A stretch of DNA of 64,000 nt from NCBI RefSeq assembly GCF_000385925.1, contig NC_021175.1, forward strand, positions 317,501 to 381,500. The letters run 5' to 3'. This document shows, piece after piece, positions 1 to 9,327 of this stretch. The notes beneath the pieces are model-generated. The model was not told the origin of the DNA. It made no database searches and saw nothing but the letters and a program-made list of their open reading frames with translations. This DNA comes from Streptococcus cristatus AS 1.3089 (GTDB lineage: Bacteria; Bacillota; Bacilli; Lactobacillales; Streptococcaceae). A program made the translations under genes and the position numbers. Every line of letters begins with the position of its first letter. Position 1 is the stretch's first letter.

Positions 1-1
1 T

Positions 2-736
2 TATCGGATTGGCGATGTCATGGGTGCTTTTGTGGAATTTTATCTCTGGAAGGCTGTCTTTGATTCCTCGCAAGAGTCTTTGATTCAGGGTTTCAGTATG
101 GCAGATATCACCCTCTACATCATCATGAGTTTTGTGACCAATCTCTTGACCAGATCGGATAGCTCCTTTATGATTGGTGAGGAGGTCAAGGATGGTTCCA
201 TTATCATGCGTTTGTTGAGACCAGTGCATTTTGCGGCTTCTTATCTTTTCACAGAACTTGGTTCCAAGTGGTTGATTTTTATCTCTGTTGGACTGCCATT
301 TTTAAGTGTCATCGTATTGATGAAAATTTTATCTAGGCAAGGGGTTGTAGAAGTGCTAGGATTAACCATCCTTTATCTCTTTAGCTTAATCCTAGCCTAC
401 CTGATCAACTTTTTCTTTAATATCTGTTTTGGATTTTCAGCCTTTGTGTTTAAAAATTTATGGGGCTCTAATCTGCTTAAGAATTCTCTGATTGACTTTA
501 TGTCTGGGAGTTTGATTCCCTTGGCTTTCTTTCCAAAGATCGTATCAGATATTCTGTCCTTCTTGCCTTTTTCATCCTTGATTTATACTCCAGTCATGAT
601 CATTGTTGGAAAATACGATGCCAGTCAGATTCTTCAAGCACTCTTGCTACAGTTCTTCTGGCTCATAGTGATGGTGGGCTTGTCTCAGTTGATTTGGAAA
701 CGAGTCCAGTCATTTATCACCATTCAGGGAGGTTAA
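2..736 (+). CDS. ABC-2 type transporter permease, 5' end outside window
   Basis: The reading frame is open at the left edge (Y-R-I-G-D-V-M...), so the first visible ATG at position 20 is probably internal and the gene begins upstream. The product is very hydrophobic with about five to six membrane segments. It has the character of the ABC2_membrane_6 (DUF990-like) permeases, which are encoded in pairs next to an ATPase. The partner permease follows one base after the stop at 738. The ATPase is presumably upstream, outside the window. The substrate is unknown. Family assignment is from overall protein character and gene pairing, not from a catalytic motif. Confidence 0.75.
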   Translation, partial: YRIGDVMGAFVEFYLWKAVFDSSQESLIQGFSMADITLYIIMSFVTNLLTRSDSSFMIGEEVKDGSIIMRLLRPVHFAASYLFTELGSKWLIFISVGLPFLSVIVLMKILSRQGVVEVLGLTILYLFSLILAYLINFFFNICFGFSAFVFKNLWGSNLLKNSLIDFMSGSLIPLAFFPKIVSDILSFLPFSSLIYTPVMIIVGKYDASQILQALLLQFFWLIVMVGLSQLIWKRVQSFITIQGG

Positions 737-737
737 T

Positions 738-1522
738 ATGAAAAAATATCAACGCATGCATCTGATTTTTATCAGACAATACATCAAGCAAATCATGGAG
801 TACAAGGTCGATTTTGTGGTTGGTGTTTAGGTGTTTTCCTGACTCAAGGGTTGAACCTCTTGTTTCTCAACGTACTCTTTCAACACATCCCCTCGCTAGA
901 AGGCTGGACATTTCAAGAAATTGCTTTTATCTATGGCTTTTCCTTGATTCCCAAGGGACTGGACCATCTCTTTTTTGACAATCTCTGGGCACTGGGGCAA
1001 CGCTTGGTGCGAAAGGGAGAGTTTGACAAATACCTGACTCGTCCTATCAACCCTCTCTTTCACATCCTAGTCGAGACCTTTCAGATTGATGCTTTGGGAG
1101 AACTCTTGGTCGGTGGAATCCTACTGGCGACAACGGTCACCAGTATTAGCTGGACCTTTCCTAAATTTTTGCTTTTCCTAGTTTGTATTCCTTTTGCGAC
1201 ATTGATTTATACTTCCTTGAAAATTGCGACAGCCAGTATCGCTTTTTGGACCAAGCAGTCAGGCGCGATGATTTACATTTTCTATATGTTCAATGACTTT
1301 GCTAAGTATCCGATTTCCATTTACAATTCGCTTCTTCGTTGGTTGATTAGCTTTATCGTTCCCTTTGCTTTTACAGCCTACTATCCTGCTAGCTATTTCT
1401 TGCAGGACAAGAATGGACTCTTTAACATTGGTGGTTTGATCCTGATTTCTCTTATCTTCTTTGTCATTTCCTTGAAACTCTGGGATAGGGGCTTGGACGC
1501 CTACGAAAGTGCTGGTTCGTAA
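738..1522 (+). pseudogene. Second ABC-2 type permease, frameshifted
   Basis: The gene starts at ATG 738, directly after its partner permease. It reads MKKYQRMHLIFIRQYIKQ... for 30 codons and hits TAG at 828-830. Adding one T to the T run at 826-828 restores a continuous frame (VVGVLGVFLTQGLNLLFLN...) to the stop at 1520-1522, giving about 261 residues, a normal length for the family. The rest is intact and hydrophobic, with the typical LTRPINPLFH segment of this permease family. Either the strain has lost this exporter or one base was dropped in the sequence; a single homopolymer change cannot tell these apart. Confidence 0.8.
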
Positions 1523-1592
1523 GGGTGAGTATAAATAAAGGGTGATATTCATTCAGAAAGTCTATGAATAAGAGAACTATTAGATACGGTAT

Positions 1593-1622
1593 AAAGACAA
1601 GGTTTGCTGCCTTGTCTTTTCT
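1593..1622 (+). terminator. Rho-independent terminator of the ABC permease operon
   Basis: A perfect 10-bp stem (AAAGACAAGG at 1593-1602, CCTTGTCTTT at 1610-1619) with a 7-nt loop is followed by a short T run. It lies about 70 bp behind the second permease. Confidence 0.85.
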
Positions 1623-1742
1623 AATATATTTTAAGGTAGCTATCTTTCAAATTTTTACTTTTGGAATGAATAAATTCTACTTATCTTGCTAAAATGGTAG
1701 AATAGGTTTAAGATTTGTTTGATAAGTAAGAAGGAGACTCTA

Positions 1743-2153
1743 ATGAAATTGAGATTGGAAAATAAAGAATCTGAACAAGTCCAGGAACTTGGGAATTTAA
1801 TCCGAGCTTATAATCGCTCTAAAAGGGAAGCTTCAATAAGTGAGCCTCTCAATATCTTTGTCGAAGATGAGGACGGAAATTTAATGGGCGGTCTGGTAGC
1901 CGAAACGTTTGGTTATTGGCTTGAAATTGAGTATTTATATGTGAGTGAGGCGTTACGAGGGCAAGGGTTGGGCTCGGATATTTTGCAAAGGGCGGAAGAG
2001 GAAGCTCGTGAAAGGAAGTGTAAGTATTCATTTGTGGATACCTTTCATTTTCAAGCGCCAGACTTTTATAAGAAGCATGGTTATGAAGAAGTGTTTAGAT
2101 TAAAAGAATATCCTTATACAGGTGAGCGATACTATTATACGAAAGAGTTATAA
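1743..2153 (+). CDS. GNAT-family N-acetyltransferase
   Basis: This 136-residue protein has the acetyl-CoA binding signature of the GNAT fold: the V-S-E-A-L-R-G-Q-G-L-G-S-D-I-L segment near residue 70 gives the R/Q-x-x-G-x-G/A pyrophosphate loop. A C-terminal YKKHGYEEV motif is typical of small-molecule acetyltransferases. The ATG at 1743 is chosen because AAGGAG lies 7 bases upstream; a TTG 24 bases earlier is also in frame but lacks a good SD. It stands alone between terminators. The acceptor substrate cannot be read from the sequence. Confidence 0.85.
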   Translation: MKLRLENKESEQVQELGNLIRAYNRSKREASISEPLNIFVEDEDGNLMGGLVAETFGYWLEIEYLYVSEALRGQGLGSDILQRAEEEARERKCKYSFVDTFHFQAPDFYKKHGYEEVFRLKEYPYTGERYYYTKEL

Positions 2154-2183
2154 TTTATCAAAGGACGGATAGCAGATTTCTAC

Positions 2184-2212
2184 CTGACAAATGTAGGGAT
2201 TTTTGGTATAAT
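2184..2212 (+). promoter_or_regulatory. Sigma-A promoter for zapA-cvpA
   Basis: CTGACA at 2184-2189 and a perfect TATAAT at 2207-2212 are separated by 17 bp. They lie just upstream of the zapA SD (GAGGTG) and start. Confidence 0.8.
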
Positions 2213-2228
2213 ATCATGAGGTGATTTT

Positions 2229-2531
2229 ATGGCAAATTTGAATAGATATAAGTTTACATTTGGAAACAAAACCTTAACTTTAACAACAGAACACGATAAT
2301 CTTTTTATGGAAGAAGTGGAGCGGGTTGCTAAGGAAAAATATAAGGCTATTAAAGAGCAGATGCCTGCGGCAGATGATGAAGTCTTGGCCATTTTGTTGG
2401 CGATTAATAGTTTATCTACTCAGCTCAGTCGCGAGATTGAATTTGATGATAAGGAAAAAGAATTGGAAAGTCTTCGTCGCAAAATGCTTAGCGAATTAAG
2501 AGAAAAGTCAGCTAATACAGGGGAAAGATAG
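2229..2531 (+). CDS. zapA: Cell division protein ZapA
   Basis: This is a 100-residue protein with the ZapA layout: a short beta-rich N-terminal head (NRYKFTFGNKTLTLTTEHD) followed by a long acidic/basic coiled-coil helix to the C terminus. ZapA bundles FtsZ filaments at the division site. Length and sequence pattern fit the Gram-positive family. It overlaps the GTG start of cvpA by one base, so the two are translationally coupled, and mutS2 follows. This order is conserved in streptococci. A perfect -10 box sits just upstream. Confidence 0.8.
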   Translation: MANLNRYKFTFGNKTLTLTTEHDNLFMEEVERVAKEKYKAIKEQMPAADDEVLAILLAINSLSTQLSREIEFDDKEKELESLRRKMLSELREKSANTGER

Positions 2532-3082
2532 TGTTTGCAATTATTATTTTACTAATATTAGCTTGGAGCTTTTATATTGGCTACTCGCGTGGGATTGTTC
2601 TGCAGGGATATTATGCTGCGATGACGATTGTATCCATGCTGGTGGCTGGAGCTCTATATCAGGGCTTGGCTAAGTCTATCAGCTTGTGGGTGCCCTATGC
2701 TAGCGCTGTCAAAGGCAGCTCGACTTATTTCTTTGCAAATTCCCAACTTTTCCATTTGGATAAGGTTTTTTATGCGGGGCTGGCTTATCTTCTTGTTTTC
2801 AGTCTTGTTTATATAGTAGGCCGCTTTTTTGGGATTTTTGTAAATTTAATTCCCTATCCGAATAAGTGGGATACCAAAGTTTTCAATATGGTTAGTGGGG
2901 CTATTGCGGTCTTCATCTCACTCTTTGTCATCGAGATGGGACTGACTATTTTAGCTACTGTACCCATGTCCTTTATCCAAGAACGCTTAAATTCGAGTTT
3001 GCTGATTCGGTTTATTATCAATCACACGCCTGTAACTTCATACATTTTACATGACCTTTGGGTCACAAAAATTATCGGATAA
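2531..3082 (+). CDS. cvpA: CvpA family membrane protein
   Basis: This 183-residue integral membrane protein has about four hydrophobic segments and the CvpA-type N terminus (ILAWSFYIGYSRGIVLQGY). In E. coli CvpA is needed for colicin V production; in Gram-positives its role is unclear but it is consistently found upstream of mutS2. It starts with GTG, sharing one base with the zapA stop codon, and is probably cotranscribed with zapA. A hairpin with a T-rich tail lies between it and mutS2 and may attenuate read-through. Confidence 0.8.
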   Translation: MFAIIILLILAWSFYIGYSRGIVLQGYYAAMTIVSMLVAGALYQGLAKSISLWVPYASAVKGSSTYFFANSQLFHLDKVFYAGLAYLLVFSLVYIVGRFFGIFVNLIPYPNKWDTKVFNMVSGAIAVFISLFVIEMGLTILATVPMSFIQERLNSSLLIRFIINHTPVTSYILHDLWVTKIIG

Positions 3083-3088
3083 TTAAGA

Positions 3089-3119
3089 CTCAGTTGCCCT
3101 GTAGCTGAGTTTCTTTTTC
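3089..3119 (+). terminator. Hairpin between cvpA and mutS2
   Basis: ACTCAG and CTGAGT form a 6-bp stem around an 11-nt loop and are followed by a T-rich stretch. The weak stem suggests partial termination or attenuation, not a hard stop. Confidence 0.55.
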
Positions 3120-3151
3120 AGTTTAAATCATATAGAAATAGAATGAACATG

Positions 3152-5485
3152 ATGAATCATAAAATTTTAGAAACATTGGAATTTGATAAAATCAAGGAGC
3201 TTTTTTCTCCCTATCTGCTGACTGAGCTGGGAGAATTGGAGTTGAAGCAGCTCCAGCCAAACAGTAAAAAAGAATCAATTGCTGCCTCTTTTTTGGAAAT
3301 GTCCGATATGCGGCAGATTTTTGTGCAACATCCGCACTTTAGTTTGGGAACGATTCAGGATATTAGGGGCTTGACCAAGCGCCTAGAGCTGGATAGTGAC
3401 CTGAATATTGAGGAGTTTTTAGCCCTCAAGAGGGTCTTGGCTGTGACGCATGAGCTGGTGTCCTTCTACGAGGACTTGGAAAATGTCCAATTGGAGCGTT
3501 TGGATCGTCTTTTTAACAATCTAGTAGAATTTCCTAGTATTCAGGGAAGCCTGCAAGCTATCAATGATGGGGGCTTTCTCGAAAGTTTTGCTAGTGAAGA
3601 GTTGAGTCGTATTCGCCGGAAAATCCAAGAAAATGAAGTTCAGGTTCGAGATATTCTTCAAGAGATTCTCAAAACCAAGGGTGACATGCTGGCAGACCAA
3701 GTGGTGGCCAGTCGGAACGGCCGTAATGTGCTGCCTGTGAAAAATACCTACCGCAATCGTATTGCGGGCGTCGTTCACGATATTTCGGCCAGCGGTAGTA
3801 CGGTTTACATTGAGCCGCGGGCGGTGGTTAATCTCAATGAAGAAATTGCTAGCAGTCGGGCGGACGAGCGCTATGAAATTCAGCGGATTTTGCAGGCCAT
3901 GTCGGATATGATACGGCCTCATGCGGCTGAAATTGCCAACAATGCTTGGATTATTGGACATCTGGACCTGGTGCGTGCCAAGGTCCGCTTCATGCAGGAG
4001 ACGGGAGCGGTGGTGCCAGACCTGTCGGAGGAGCAGGATATTCAGCTACTTAGTGTCCGCCATCCCCTGATTGAAAATGCAGTGGCTAATGACCTGCATT
4101 TCGGGCCGGACTTGACAGAAATTGTCATTACAGGCCCTAATACGGGTGGTAAGACCATCATGCTGAAGACCTTGGGCTTGGCTCAGATCATGGCCCAGTC
4201 AGGCCTTCCGATTCTGGCGGACAAGGGTAGCCACGTCGGGATTTTCAGTCAGATTTTTGCAGACATTGGTGATGAGCAGTCCATTGAGCAGAGCCTGTCG
4301 ACTTTCTCCAGTCACATGACTAATATCGTCTCTATTTTAGAGCAGGTTGATAGCGAGAGTCTGGTTCTGCTGGATGAGCTGGGAGCTGGGACTGACCCTC
4401 AGGAGGGAGCAGCTCTGGCCATTGCTATCTTGGAAGATTTAAGGCTAAGACAGATTAAAACCATGGCGACGACCCACTATCCTGAGCTCAAAGCCTATGG
4501 GATTGAGACGGACTGGGTGGAAAATGCCAGCATGGAATTTGATACAGATAGTTTGCGGCCGACCTATCGCTTTATGCAGGGAGTACCTGGCCGCTCCAAT
4601 GCCTTTGAAATTGCTCGGCGTTTGGGCTTGTCGGAAGTTATCGTTAGCCACGCCCAAGAGCAGACCAACACAGACAGCGATGTCAATCGGATCATTGAGC
4701 GTCTAGAGGAGCAGACGCTGGAAAGCCGTAAGCGCTTGGATAATATCCGTGAGGTCGAGCAGGAAAATCTCAAATTTAACCGAGCCCTCAAAAAACTTTA
4801 CAATGAGTTTAATCGAGAAAAGGAAACCGAGCTCAATAAGGCGCGCTTGGAAGCCCAGGAAATCGTTGACATGGCCTTGTCAGAGAGCGAGAGCATTCTC
4901 AAAAATCTCCATGATAAATCCAGTCTCAAACCGCATGAGATTATTGAAGCCAAGGCCCAGCTTAAAAAGTTGGCACCAGAAACGGTTGATTTATCAAAGA
5001 ATAAGGTGCTCAAGCAGGCCAAGAAAAATCGGGCGCCCAAGGTGGGAGATGATATCCTGGTGACCAGCTATGGTCAGCGGGGAACCTTGGTCAAGCAGCT
5101 CAAGGACGGACGCTGGGAAGCTCAGGTCGGTCTTATCAAGATGACACTAGAAGAGCAGGAGTTCAACTTACTCAAGGCTGAAAAGGAGCAGCAACCTAAG
5201 CGCAAGCAGGTCAATGTGGTCAAGCGAACCAATACCAAAGGTCCAAGAGCCAGATTGGATCTGCGTGGCAAACGCTATGAAGAGGCCATGGAAGAACTCG
5301 ATGCCTTTATCGATCAGGCCCTTCTCAATAACATGGCTCAGGTGGATATTATCCACGGTATCGGAACGGGTGTTATCCGTGAAGGGGTGACAAAATACCT
5401 CCGCCGCAACAAGCAGGTCAAGTCCTTCGGCTATGCACCGCAAAATGCTGGTGGCAGTGGCGCGACGATTGTAATCTTTAAGTAG
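3152..5485 (+). CDS. mutS2: Endonuclease/ATPase MutS2
   Basis: This roughly 777-residue protein is full length for MutS2. The Walker A motif GPNTGGKT lies near residue 328 and the Walker [12 protein letters not shown] near 410. A long coiled-coil clamp follows, and the C-terminal Smr endonuclease domain starts near residue 700 with LDLRGK and carries HGIGTG. MutS2 suppresses homologous recombination and in Firmicutes helps rescue collided ribosomes; it is not a mismatch-repair MutS. Three ATG codons are available (3143, 3149, 3152). The last is chosen because [13 protein letters not shown] aligns with the usual streptococcal N terminus; the SD is weak for all three. Confidence 0.92.
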   Translation: MNHKILETLEFDKIKELFSPYLLTELGELELKQLQPNSKKESIAASFLEMSDMRQIFVQHPHFSLGTIQDIRGLTKRLELDSDLNIEEFLALKRVLAVTHELVSFYEDLENVQLERLDRLFNNLVEFPSIQGSLQAINDGGFLESFASEELSRIRRKIQENEVQVRDILQEILKTKGDMLADQVVASRNGRNVLPVKNTYRNRIAGVVHDISASGSTVYIEPRAVVNLNEEIASSRADERYEIQRILQAMSDMIRPHAAEIANNAWIIGHLDLVRAKVRFMQETGAVVPDLSEEQDIQLLSVRHPLIENAVANDLHFGPDLTEIVITGPNTGGKTIMLKTLGLAQIMAQSGLPILADKGSHVGIFSQIFADIGDEQSIEQSLSTFSSHMTNIVSILEQVDSESLVLLDELGAGTDPQEGAALAIAILEDLRLRQIKTMATTHYPELKAYGIETDWVENASMEFDTDSLRPTYRFMQGVPGRSNAFEIARRLGLSEVIVSHAQEQTNTDSDVNRIIERLEEQTLESRKRLDNIREVEQENLKFNRALKKLYNEFNREKETELNKARLEAQEIVDMALSESESILKNLHDKSSLKPHEIIEAKAQLKKLAPETVDLSKNKVLKQAKKNRAPKVGDDILVTSYGQRGTLVKQLKDGRWEAQVGLIKMTLEEQEFNLLKAEKEQQPKRKQVNVVKRTNTKGPRARLDLRGKRYEEAMEELDAFIDQALLNNMAQVDIIHGIGTGVIREGVTKYLRRNKQVKSFGYAPQNAGGSGATIVIFK

Positions 5486-5578
5486 GGAAGCATCGGGTAC
5501 TCCGTAGCAAATATTTTCTTTTCCTCTGGGTTTGGTGTACAATATTATCAAAAGTAAGCTATTCAAAGGAGAAGATTT

Positions 5579-5893
5579 ATGGTAGCAGCAGTTACAGATG
5601 CAACATTCGCTGAAGAGACAAAAGACGGACTGGTTCTGATTGATTTTTGGGCAACTTGGTGTGGTCCATGCCGCATGCAGGCGCCTATCTTGGAGCAGTT
5701 GGCGGAGGAAGTTCATGAAGATGAACTGAAAATCCTTAAAATGGATGTGGATGAAAATCCTAATACTGCCCGTGAATTCGGCATTATGTCCATTCCGACC
5801 CTTCTGTTCAAGAAAGACGGTCAAATCGTTAAGCAAGTAGCTGGTGTTCATACGAAGGAGCAACTGAAGGCGATTTTGGCAGAATTAAGTTAA
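5579..5893 (+). CDS. trxA: Thioredoxin
   Basis: This is a 104-residue thioredoxin with the active-site WCGPC in the context FWATWCGPCRMQAP near residue 30, the cis-proline loop MSIPTLLF near residue 70 and a GVHTKEQL C-terminal helix. It is a cytoplasmic disulfide reductant recycled by thioredoxin reductase. It has a strong SD (AAAGGAG) and its own probable promoter in the 90-bp gap after mutS2. Position behind mutS2 is conserved in streptococci. Length and motifs are standard. Confidence 0.95.
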   Translation: MVAAVTDATFAEETKDGLVLIDFWATWCGPCRMQAPILEQLAEEVHEDELKILKMDVDENPNTAREFGIMSIPTLLFKKDGQIVKQVAGVHTKEQLKAILAELS

Positions 5894-5896
5894 GAA

Positions 5897-5968
5897 AGAA
5901 GCCTTAGGCTGCGATTCAGGTTGAAGACAAAGTTCTTAGAACACCAGTTTCTAAGGGCTTTTCTTTGT
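5897..5968 (+). terminator. Terminator behind thioredoxin
   Basis: AAGCCTTAG just behind the stop pairs with CTAAGGGCTT followed by TTTC about 50 bases later, with one bulge. The loop is long, so this is a moderate prediction. Confidence 0.55.
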
Positions 5969-6194
5969 GTAAAATTGAATAAAAGATGTAAGAAGAGTTG
6001 CGAGGTGTTTTCCATGTTTCACAAAGAAAAACAAGACTATAATCGTCTCTAATATAGTTTTTATACAATAGACGAATTGCCCTAAAAGATTACTTCCATT
6101 GACAAGTAGAATCAAGGATTGATTTGGCTATATATGACTTGGTTGAAGATACCTGTGGCCCAGTTATAAGTTATAATGGATCGTAAGCCAAAGA

Positions 6195-6690
6195 AAATCT
6201 GAGAGGAGATGAGACATAACTAAAAGCTCTTCAAGCAGAAAATGAATGCCTAAGAGCGAAGGATGCTGTTCTAAAAAGTTTATAAAATTTCAATTGAAGG
6301 AGGAAAAGAGAGAAGAAAAACGGAAATTATCCAAGAATTGCTAATTGAGTTTTTTTTGATATTCTTCTAAAGATTGTCGAAATTACTCGCTCACCGAACT
6401 TGGAACAAGTGAAAACTATGTTGGAGGAAGCATTTACAGAGAAATATCAGGGAAATACCATTCTTTACAGAGACCAAGTCTGATAATATCAACACGCTTC
6501 TTATCATCAATTTTTGGAGAAGAAGGGGATTCAGCCATCCATGTCACGCAAGGGAAATAGCCCTGACAACGGTATGAAGGAGTCCTTCTTTGGAATTTTA
6601 AAATTAGATATCTTTCGTTGATGTCAAACTAAAAGGACTCAACTCTGAGCAATACAGAACTAAGTCCTTTACTTAAATTATAGTCTAACC
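6195..6690 (+). pseudogene. IS3-family transposase remnant
   Basis: Conceptual translation in shifting frames gives pieces of an IS3/IS150-type transposase. First comes the OrfA coiled coil (LQAENECLRAKDAVLKK), then OrfB fragments (NLEQVKTMLEEAF; HQFLEKKGIQPSMSRKGNSP; MKESFFGILK; QYRTKSF). The last pieces match the C terminus of the transposase in the IS element at 32.5-34.0 kb, but this copy lies in the opposite orientation. Stops and frame changes are numerous and no intact ORF remains, so it is a dead copy. AGTCTAACCTTTT near 6680 resembles a decayed terminal repeat. The stretch from 5969 to 6194 holds no recognisable gene. Confidence 0.75.
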
Positions 6691-6731
6691 TTTTGAGATT
6701 GGTAGGTTTTTTGTTGCTATGAGAAAGTTTT

Positions 6732-7007
6732 CTATTGCCAGATGTCCTGTATTTGTGCGATTTGAGCCTGGGCTTGTTTTTCGAAAACCTTGTATTTGTA
6801 AGTCAGATCCTGCGCCATCTCTTTGATATTGTCTCGCTGTTCTTGGATAATGGCGATGTTGTGCTGGATGTTAGCTAAATTGTCCTGAATTTTGTCCAAG
6901 ATATCGGATGTTTCGACGACTTCTTGGCTAATTGCCTTCCGGTTTTTGACCAATCGGTAGCTGGTCCAGGCAGCACCTGTGAACAGCATAAGATTTGAAA
7001 ATTTCAT
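6732..7007 (-). CDS. Small membrane-anchored coiled-coil protein, function unknown
   Basis: This 91-residue protein has one short hydrophobic N-terminal segment (NLMLFTGAAWTSYRLV). After it comes a long predicted amphipathic helix rich in Ile, Gln, Asn and Asp (ILDKIQDNLANIQHNIAII...), which suggests a membrane anchor with a cytoplasmic coiled coil. It lies 9 bases behind hit on the same strand, so the two are probably one operon. The 'AGGAGG' SD is visible in the gap. I recognise it as a conserved streptococcal companion of hit but know no function. Confidence 0.65.
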   Translation of the reverse strand: MKFSNLMLFTGAAWTSYRLVKNRKAISQEVVETSDILDKIQDNLANIQHNIAIIQEQRDNIKEMAQDLTYKYKVFEKQAQAQIAQIQDIWQ

Positions 7008-7016
7008 AGTTCCTCC

Positions 7017-7427
7017 TTAAGCTTGGGTAATTTTTTCAGCCAATTGAGCCAAGGCTGGAAAATCTGGTTCGTGGGCTTCAAAGCTGATTTGTAAGCCGTC
7101 TGTCTCATCGTAGCGAGGGGCTAGATGGACATGTGTATGGAAGACGGTCTGGCCGGCAATTTCTTCGTTGTTATTAAGAATGTTCATGCCTTTGGCACCT
7201 GTTGCTTTCATGACCTTGCGGGCGATGTCTGGGACACGAGCGAAGAGCTGGCTTGTGCTATCTGCATCCATTTCTAGAAGGTTTCTGAAGTGCTGTTTGG
7301 GAACGACCAAAGTATGGCCTGGAGTGACCTGAGAAATGTCTAGAAAGGCTACTACCTGGTCGTCTTCATAAACTTTATAAGAGGGGATTTCCCCTGTGAT
7401 AATCTTACAAAAAATGCAATCAGCCAT
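7017..7427 (-). CDS. hit: HIT family protein (Hint-type nucleotide hydrolase)
   Basis: This 136-residue histidine-triad protein carries the signature H-T-H-V-H-L-A near residue 98, whose middle histidine is the nucleophile for purine nucleoside phosphoramidate hydrolysis. The N-terminal DCIFCKIITGEIPSYKVYED block is classic for the family. An SD (AGAGGT) lies just upstream of ATG 7427. It is divergent from ecsA, sharing a 75-bp intergenic promoter region. Length and motifs are standard. The in vivo substrate in streptococci is not established. Confidence 0.93.
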   Translation of the reverse strand: MADCIFCKIITGEIPSYKVYEDDQVVAFLDISQVTPGHTLVVPKQHFRNLLEMDADSTSQLFARVPDIARKVMKATGAKGMNILNNNEEIAGQTVFHTHVHLAPRYDETDGLQISFEAHEPDFPALAQLAEKITQA

Positions 7428-7502
7428 AAATGATACCTCTATTCGCTAGATTTTTGTTATAATTTAAAATATAAGAACATTATACCAGAATTTGGAGAAA
7501 AT

Positions 7503-8234
7503 ATGTTAGAAATCAAAGGCCTTACAGGAGGCTATATTAACATTCCTGTTTTGAAAGATATTAGCTTTGAAGTGGGCGATGGTCAGCTGGTTGGGCTGAT
7601 TGGTCTCAATGGTGCTGGTAAATCCACCACCATCAATGAAATTATCGGTTTATTGACGCCTTATAAGGGAGAAATTCGGATTGATGGTTTGCAGCTGCGA
7701 GAAAATCCTAGTGCCTACCGTAAGAAGATTGGTTTTATCCCAGAGACACCGAGTCTCTACGAAGAGCTGACCCTACGTGAGCATATTGAAACGGTGGCCA
7801 TGGCTTACGATATCGAGCAGGAAGTTGCTTTTGAGCGCGTGGAGAGCTTGTTGACTATCTTCCGACTGAAGGATAAATTGGACTGGTTTCCAGTGCATTT
7901 CTCTAAGGGGATGAAGCAGAAGGTCATGATTATCTGTGCTTTCGTGGTAGATCCTAGTCTTTTTATCGTGGACGAACCCTTTTTGGGGCTGGATCCGGTA
8001 GCTATTGCAGACCTTATCCAGCTCTTGGATGAGGAAAAGAAAAAAGGTAAATCCATCCTCATGAGTACCCACGTACTGGATTCGGCTGAGAAGATGTGTG
8101 ATAGCTTTGTGATTTTGCATAAAGGGCAGGTGCGCGCTAAGGGCAATTTAGCTGAGTTGCGAGTGCAATTTCAGATGCCGGAAGCTAGTCTCAATGACAT
8201 CTATCTTGCCTTGACGGAAGAGGTTGCCTTATGA
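7503..8234 (+). CDS. ecsA: ABC transporter ATP-binding protein EcsA
   Basis: This 243-residue ATPase has Walker A GLNGAGKST near residue 37 and a Walker B FIVDEPFLGLDP near residue 160. The signature loop is atypical (HFSKGMKQKV), as usual for Ecs-type ATPases. The stop overlaps the start of ecsB by 4 bases. In Bacillus and streptococci the EcsAB exporter influences secretion and peptide export; the substrate is not proven. Divergent from hit. Confidence 0.9.
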   Translation: MLEIKGLTGGYINIPVLKDISFEVGDGQLVGLIGLNGAGKSTTINEIIGLLTPYKGEIRIDGLQLRENPSAYRKKIGFIPETPSLYEELTLREHIETVAMAYDIEQEVAFERVESLLTIFRLKDKLDWFPVHFSKGMKQKVMIICAFVVDPSLFIVDEPFLGLDPVAIADLIQLLDEEKKKGKSILMSTHVLDSAEKMCDSFVILHKGQVRAKGNLAELRVQFQMPEASLNDIYLALTEEVAL

Positions 8235-9277
8235 AAGAAGTATTTGCTAAACGCAAGCAGGATTTCCGTCAGCGCTGCCTGAAGTATTTGCGCTATGTTC
8301 TCAATGATCACTTTGTCCTGTTTTTATTGATTTTTCTCGGATTTCTGGCGGTTCAGTACAATCAATTGCTGCGGAATTTCCCTAGTCAGTCTTGGCCGAT
8401 AATAGTAGGATTAGTCTTGTTTTCTGTGCTCATTCTTCCTTTTGGCGGTATTGCAACCTATCTGGAGAAGCCAGACATGCTCTTCTTGCTGGTGCAGGAG
8501 CAGGCAGTCATTGAGTTTGTTAAGGGACAAATCCAGCGGTCTTATATCCTCTTTGGCCTACTACAAACCTTGTTGCTGCTTTTGTTAGCGCCCCTGTTTT
8601 TGGCTCTAGGTTTGCCAATCTGGGGCTTTGGGCTGTACTGTCTCCTTATGTTATTGCTAAAATGGCTAGTCTTTCAGTTCAAGGGACGTCGCTTTTTCTT
8701 GGTTGACCGCCTCGATTGGCAGTTTGCAATTGCAGCTGAGGAAGGGCGCAAGCAGAAAGTTCTTCGTTTCTTCGCCCTCTTTACAAATGTAAAAGGCATT
8801 TCCAATAGTGTTAAAAGAAGAGCTTACTTGGACGGGCTGACGAGACTTTTGCCTAAGATCCATGCCAAGACTTGGCAAAATATGTTTCTGCGCTCTTATC
8901 TTCGCAATGGCGATCTATTCCCTCTGACCTTGCGTCTCCTGCTTTTAGCCCTGCTGACAATTGCTTTTGTTAGCCAGCCTTGGATTGCTGCAGGTTTTGT
9001 CGTCCTATTCAACTATCTGTTGCTCTTTCAGTTGCTGGCCTTGTATGAAGCCTTTGATTATCAGTATCTAACCCAGCTTTTCCCGCTGGATAGCAGGTCT
9101 AAAATCAAGGGATCAAGACAGGTTATTACAGGGATTGGATACAGTGTCTTACTGTTTGAAACGCTAGTAGCAGCGCTTTGTTTTCAAGATAAAATAGCTG
9201 TGCTAGCATTGCTTGGGATGACGACCTTCTTGTATCTTGTCTATTTGCCATATAAGCTGAAAAGATTGGTTGACTAA
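8231..9277 (+). CDS. ecsB: ABC transporter permease EcsB
   Basis: This is a 348-residue membrane protein with about six to eight hydrophobic segments and the charged N terminus (KEVFAKRKQDFRQRCLKYLRYVLNDH) typical of EcsB. It overlaps ecsA by 4 bases, consistent with a two-gene exporter. It is followed 50 bp later by ccrZ, an order shared with pneumococcus. Identity rests on the ecsA neighbour and the hydropathy/length pattern. Confidence 0.88.
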   Translation: MKEVFAKRKQDFRQRCLKYLRYVLNDHFVLFLLIFLGFLAVQYNQLLRNFPSQSWPIIVGLVLFSVLILPFGGIATYLEKPDMLFLLVQEQAVIEFVKGQIQRSYILFGLLQTLLLLLLAPLFLALGLPIWGFGLYCLLMLLLKWLVFQFKGRRFFLVDRLDWQFAIAAEEGRKQKVLRFFALFTNVKGISNSVKRRAYLDGLTRLLPKIHAKTWQNMFLRSYLRNGDLFPLTLRLLLLALLTIAFVSQPWIAAGFVVLFNYLLLFQLLALYEAFDYQYLTQLFPLDSRSKIKGSRQVITGIGYSVLLFETLVAALCFQDKIAVLALLGMTTFLYLVYLPYKLKRLVD

Positions 9278-9327
9278 AAGAATGAAAATTAGTAAAATAG
9301 TAAGGAAACTTTTTAAGGAGGGGAATC

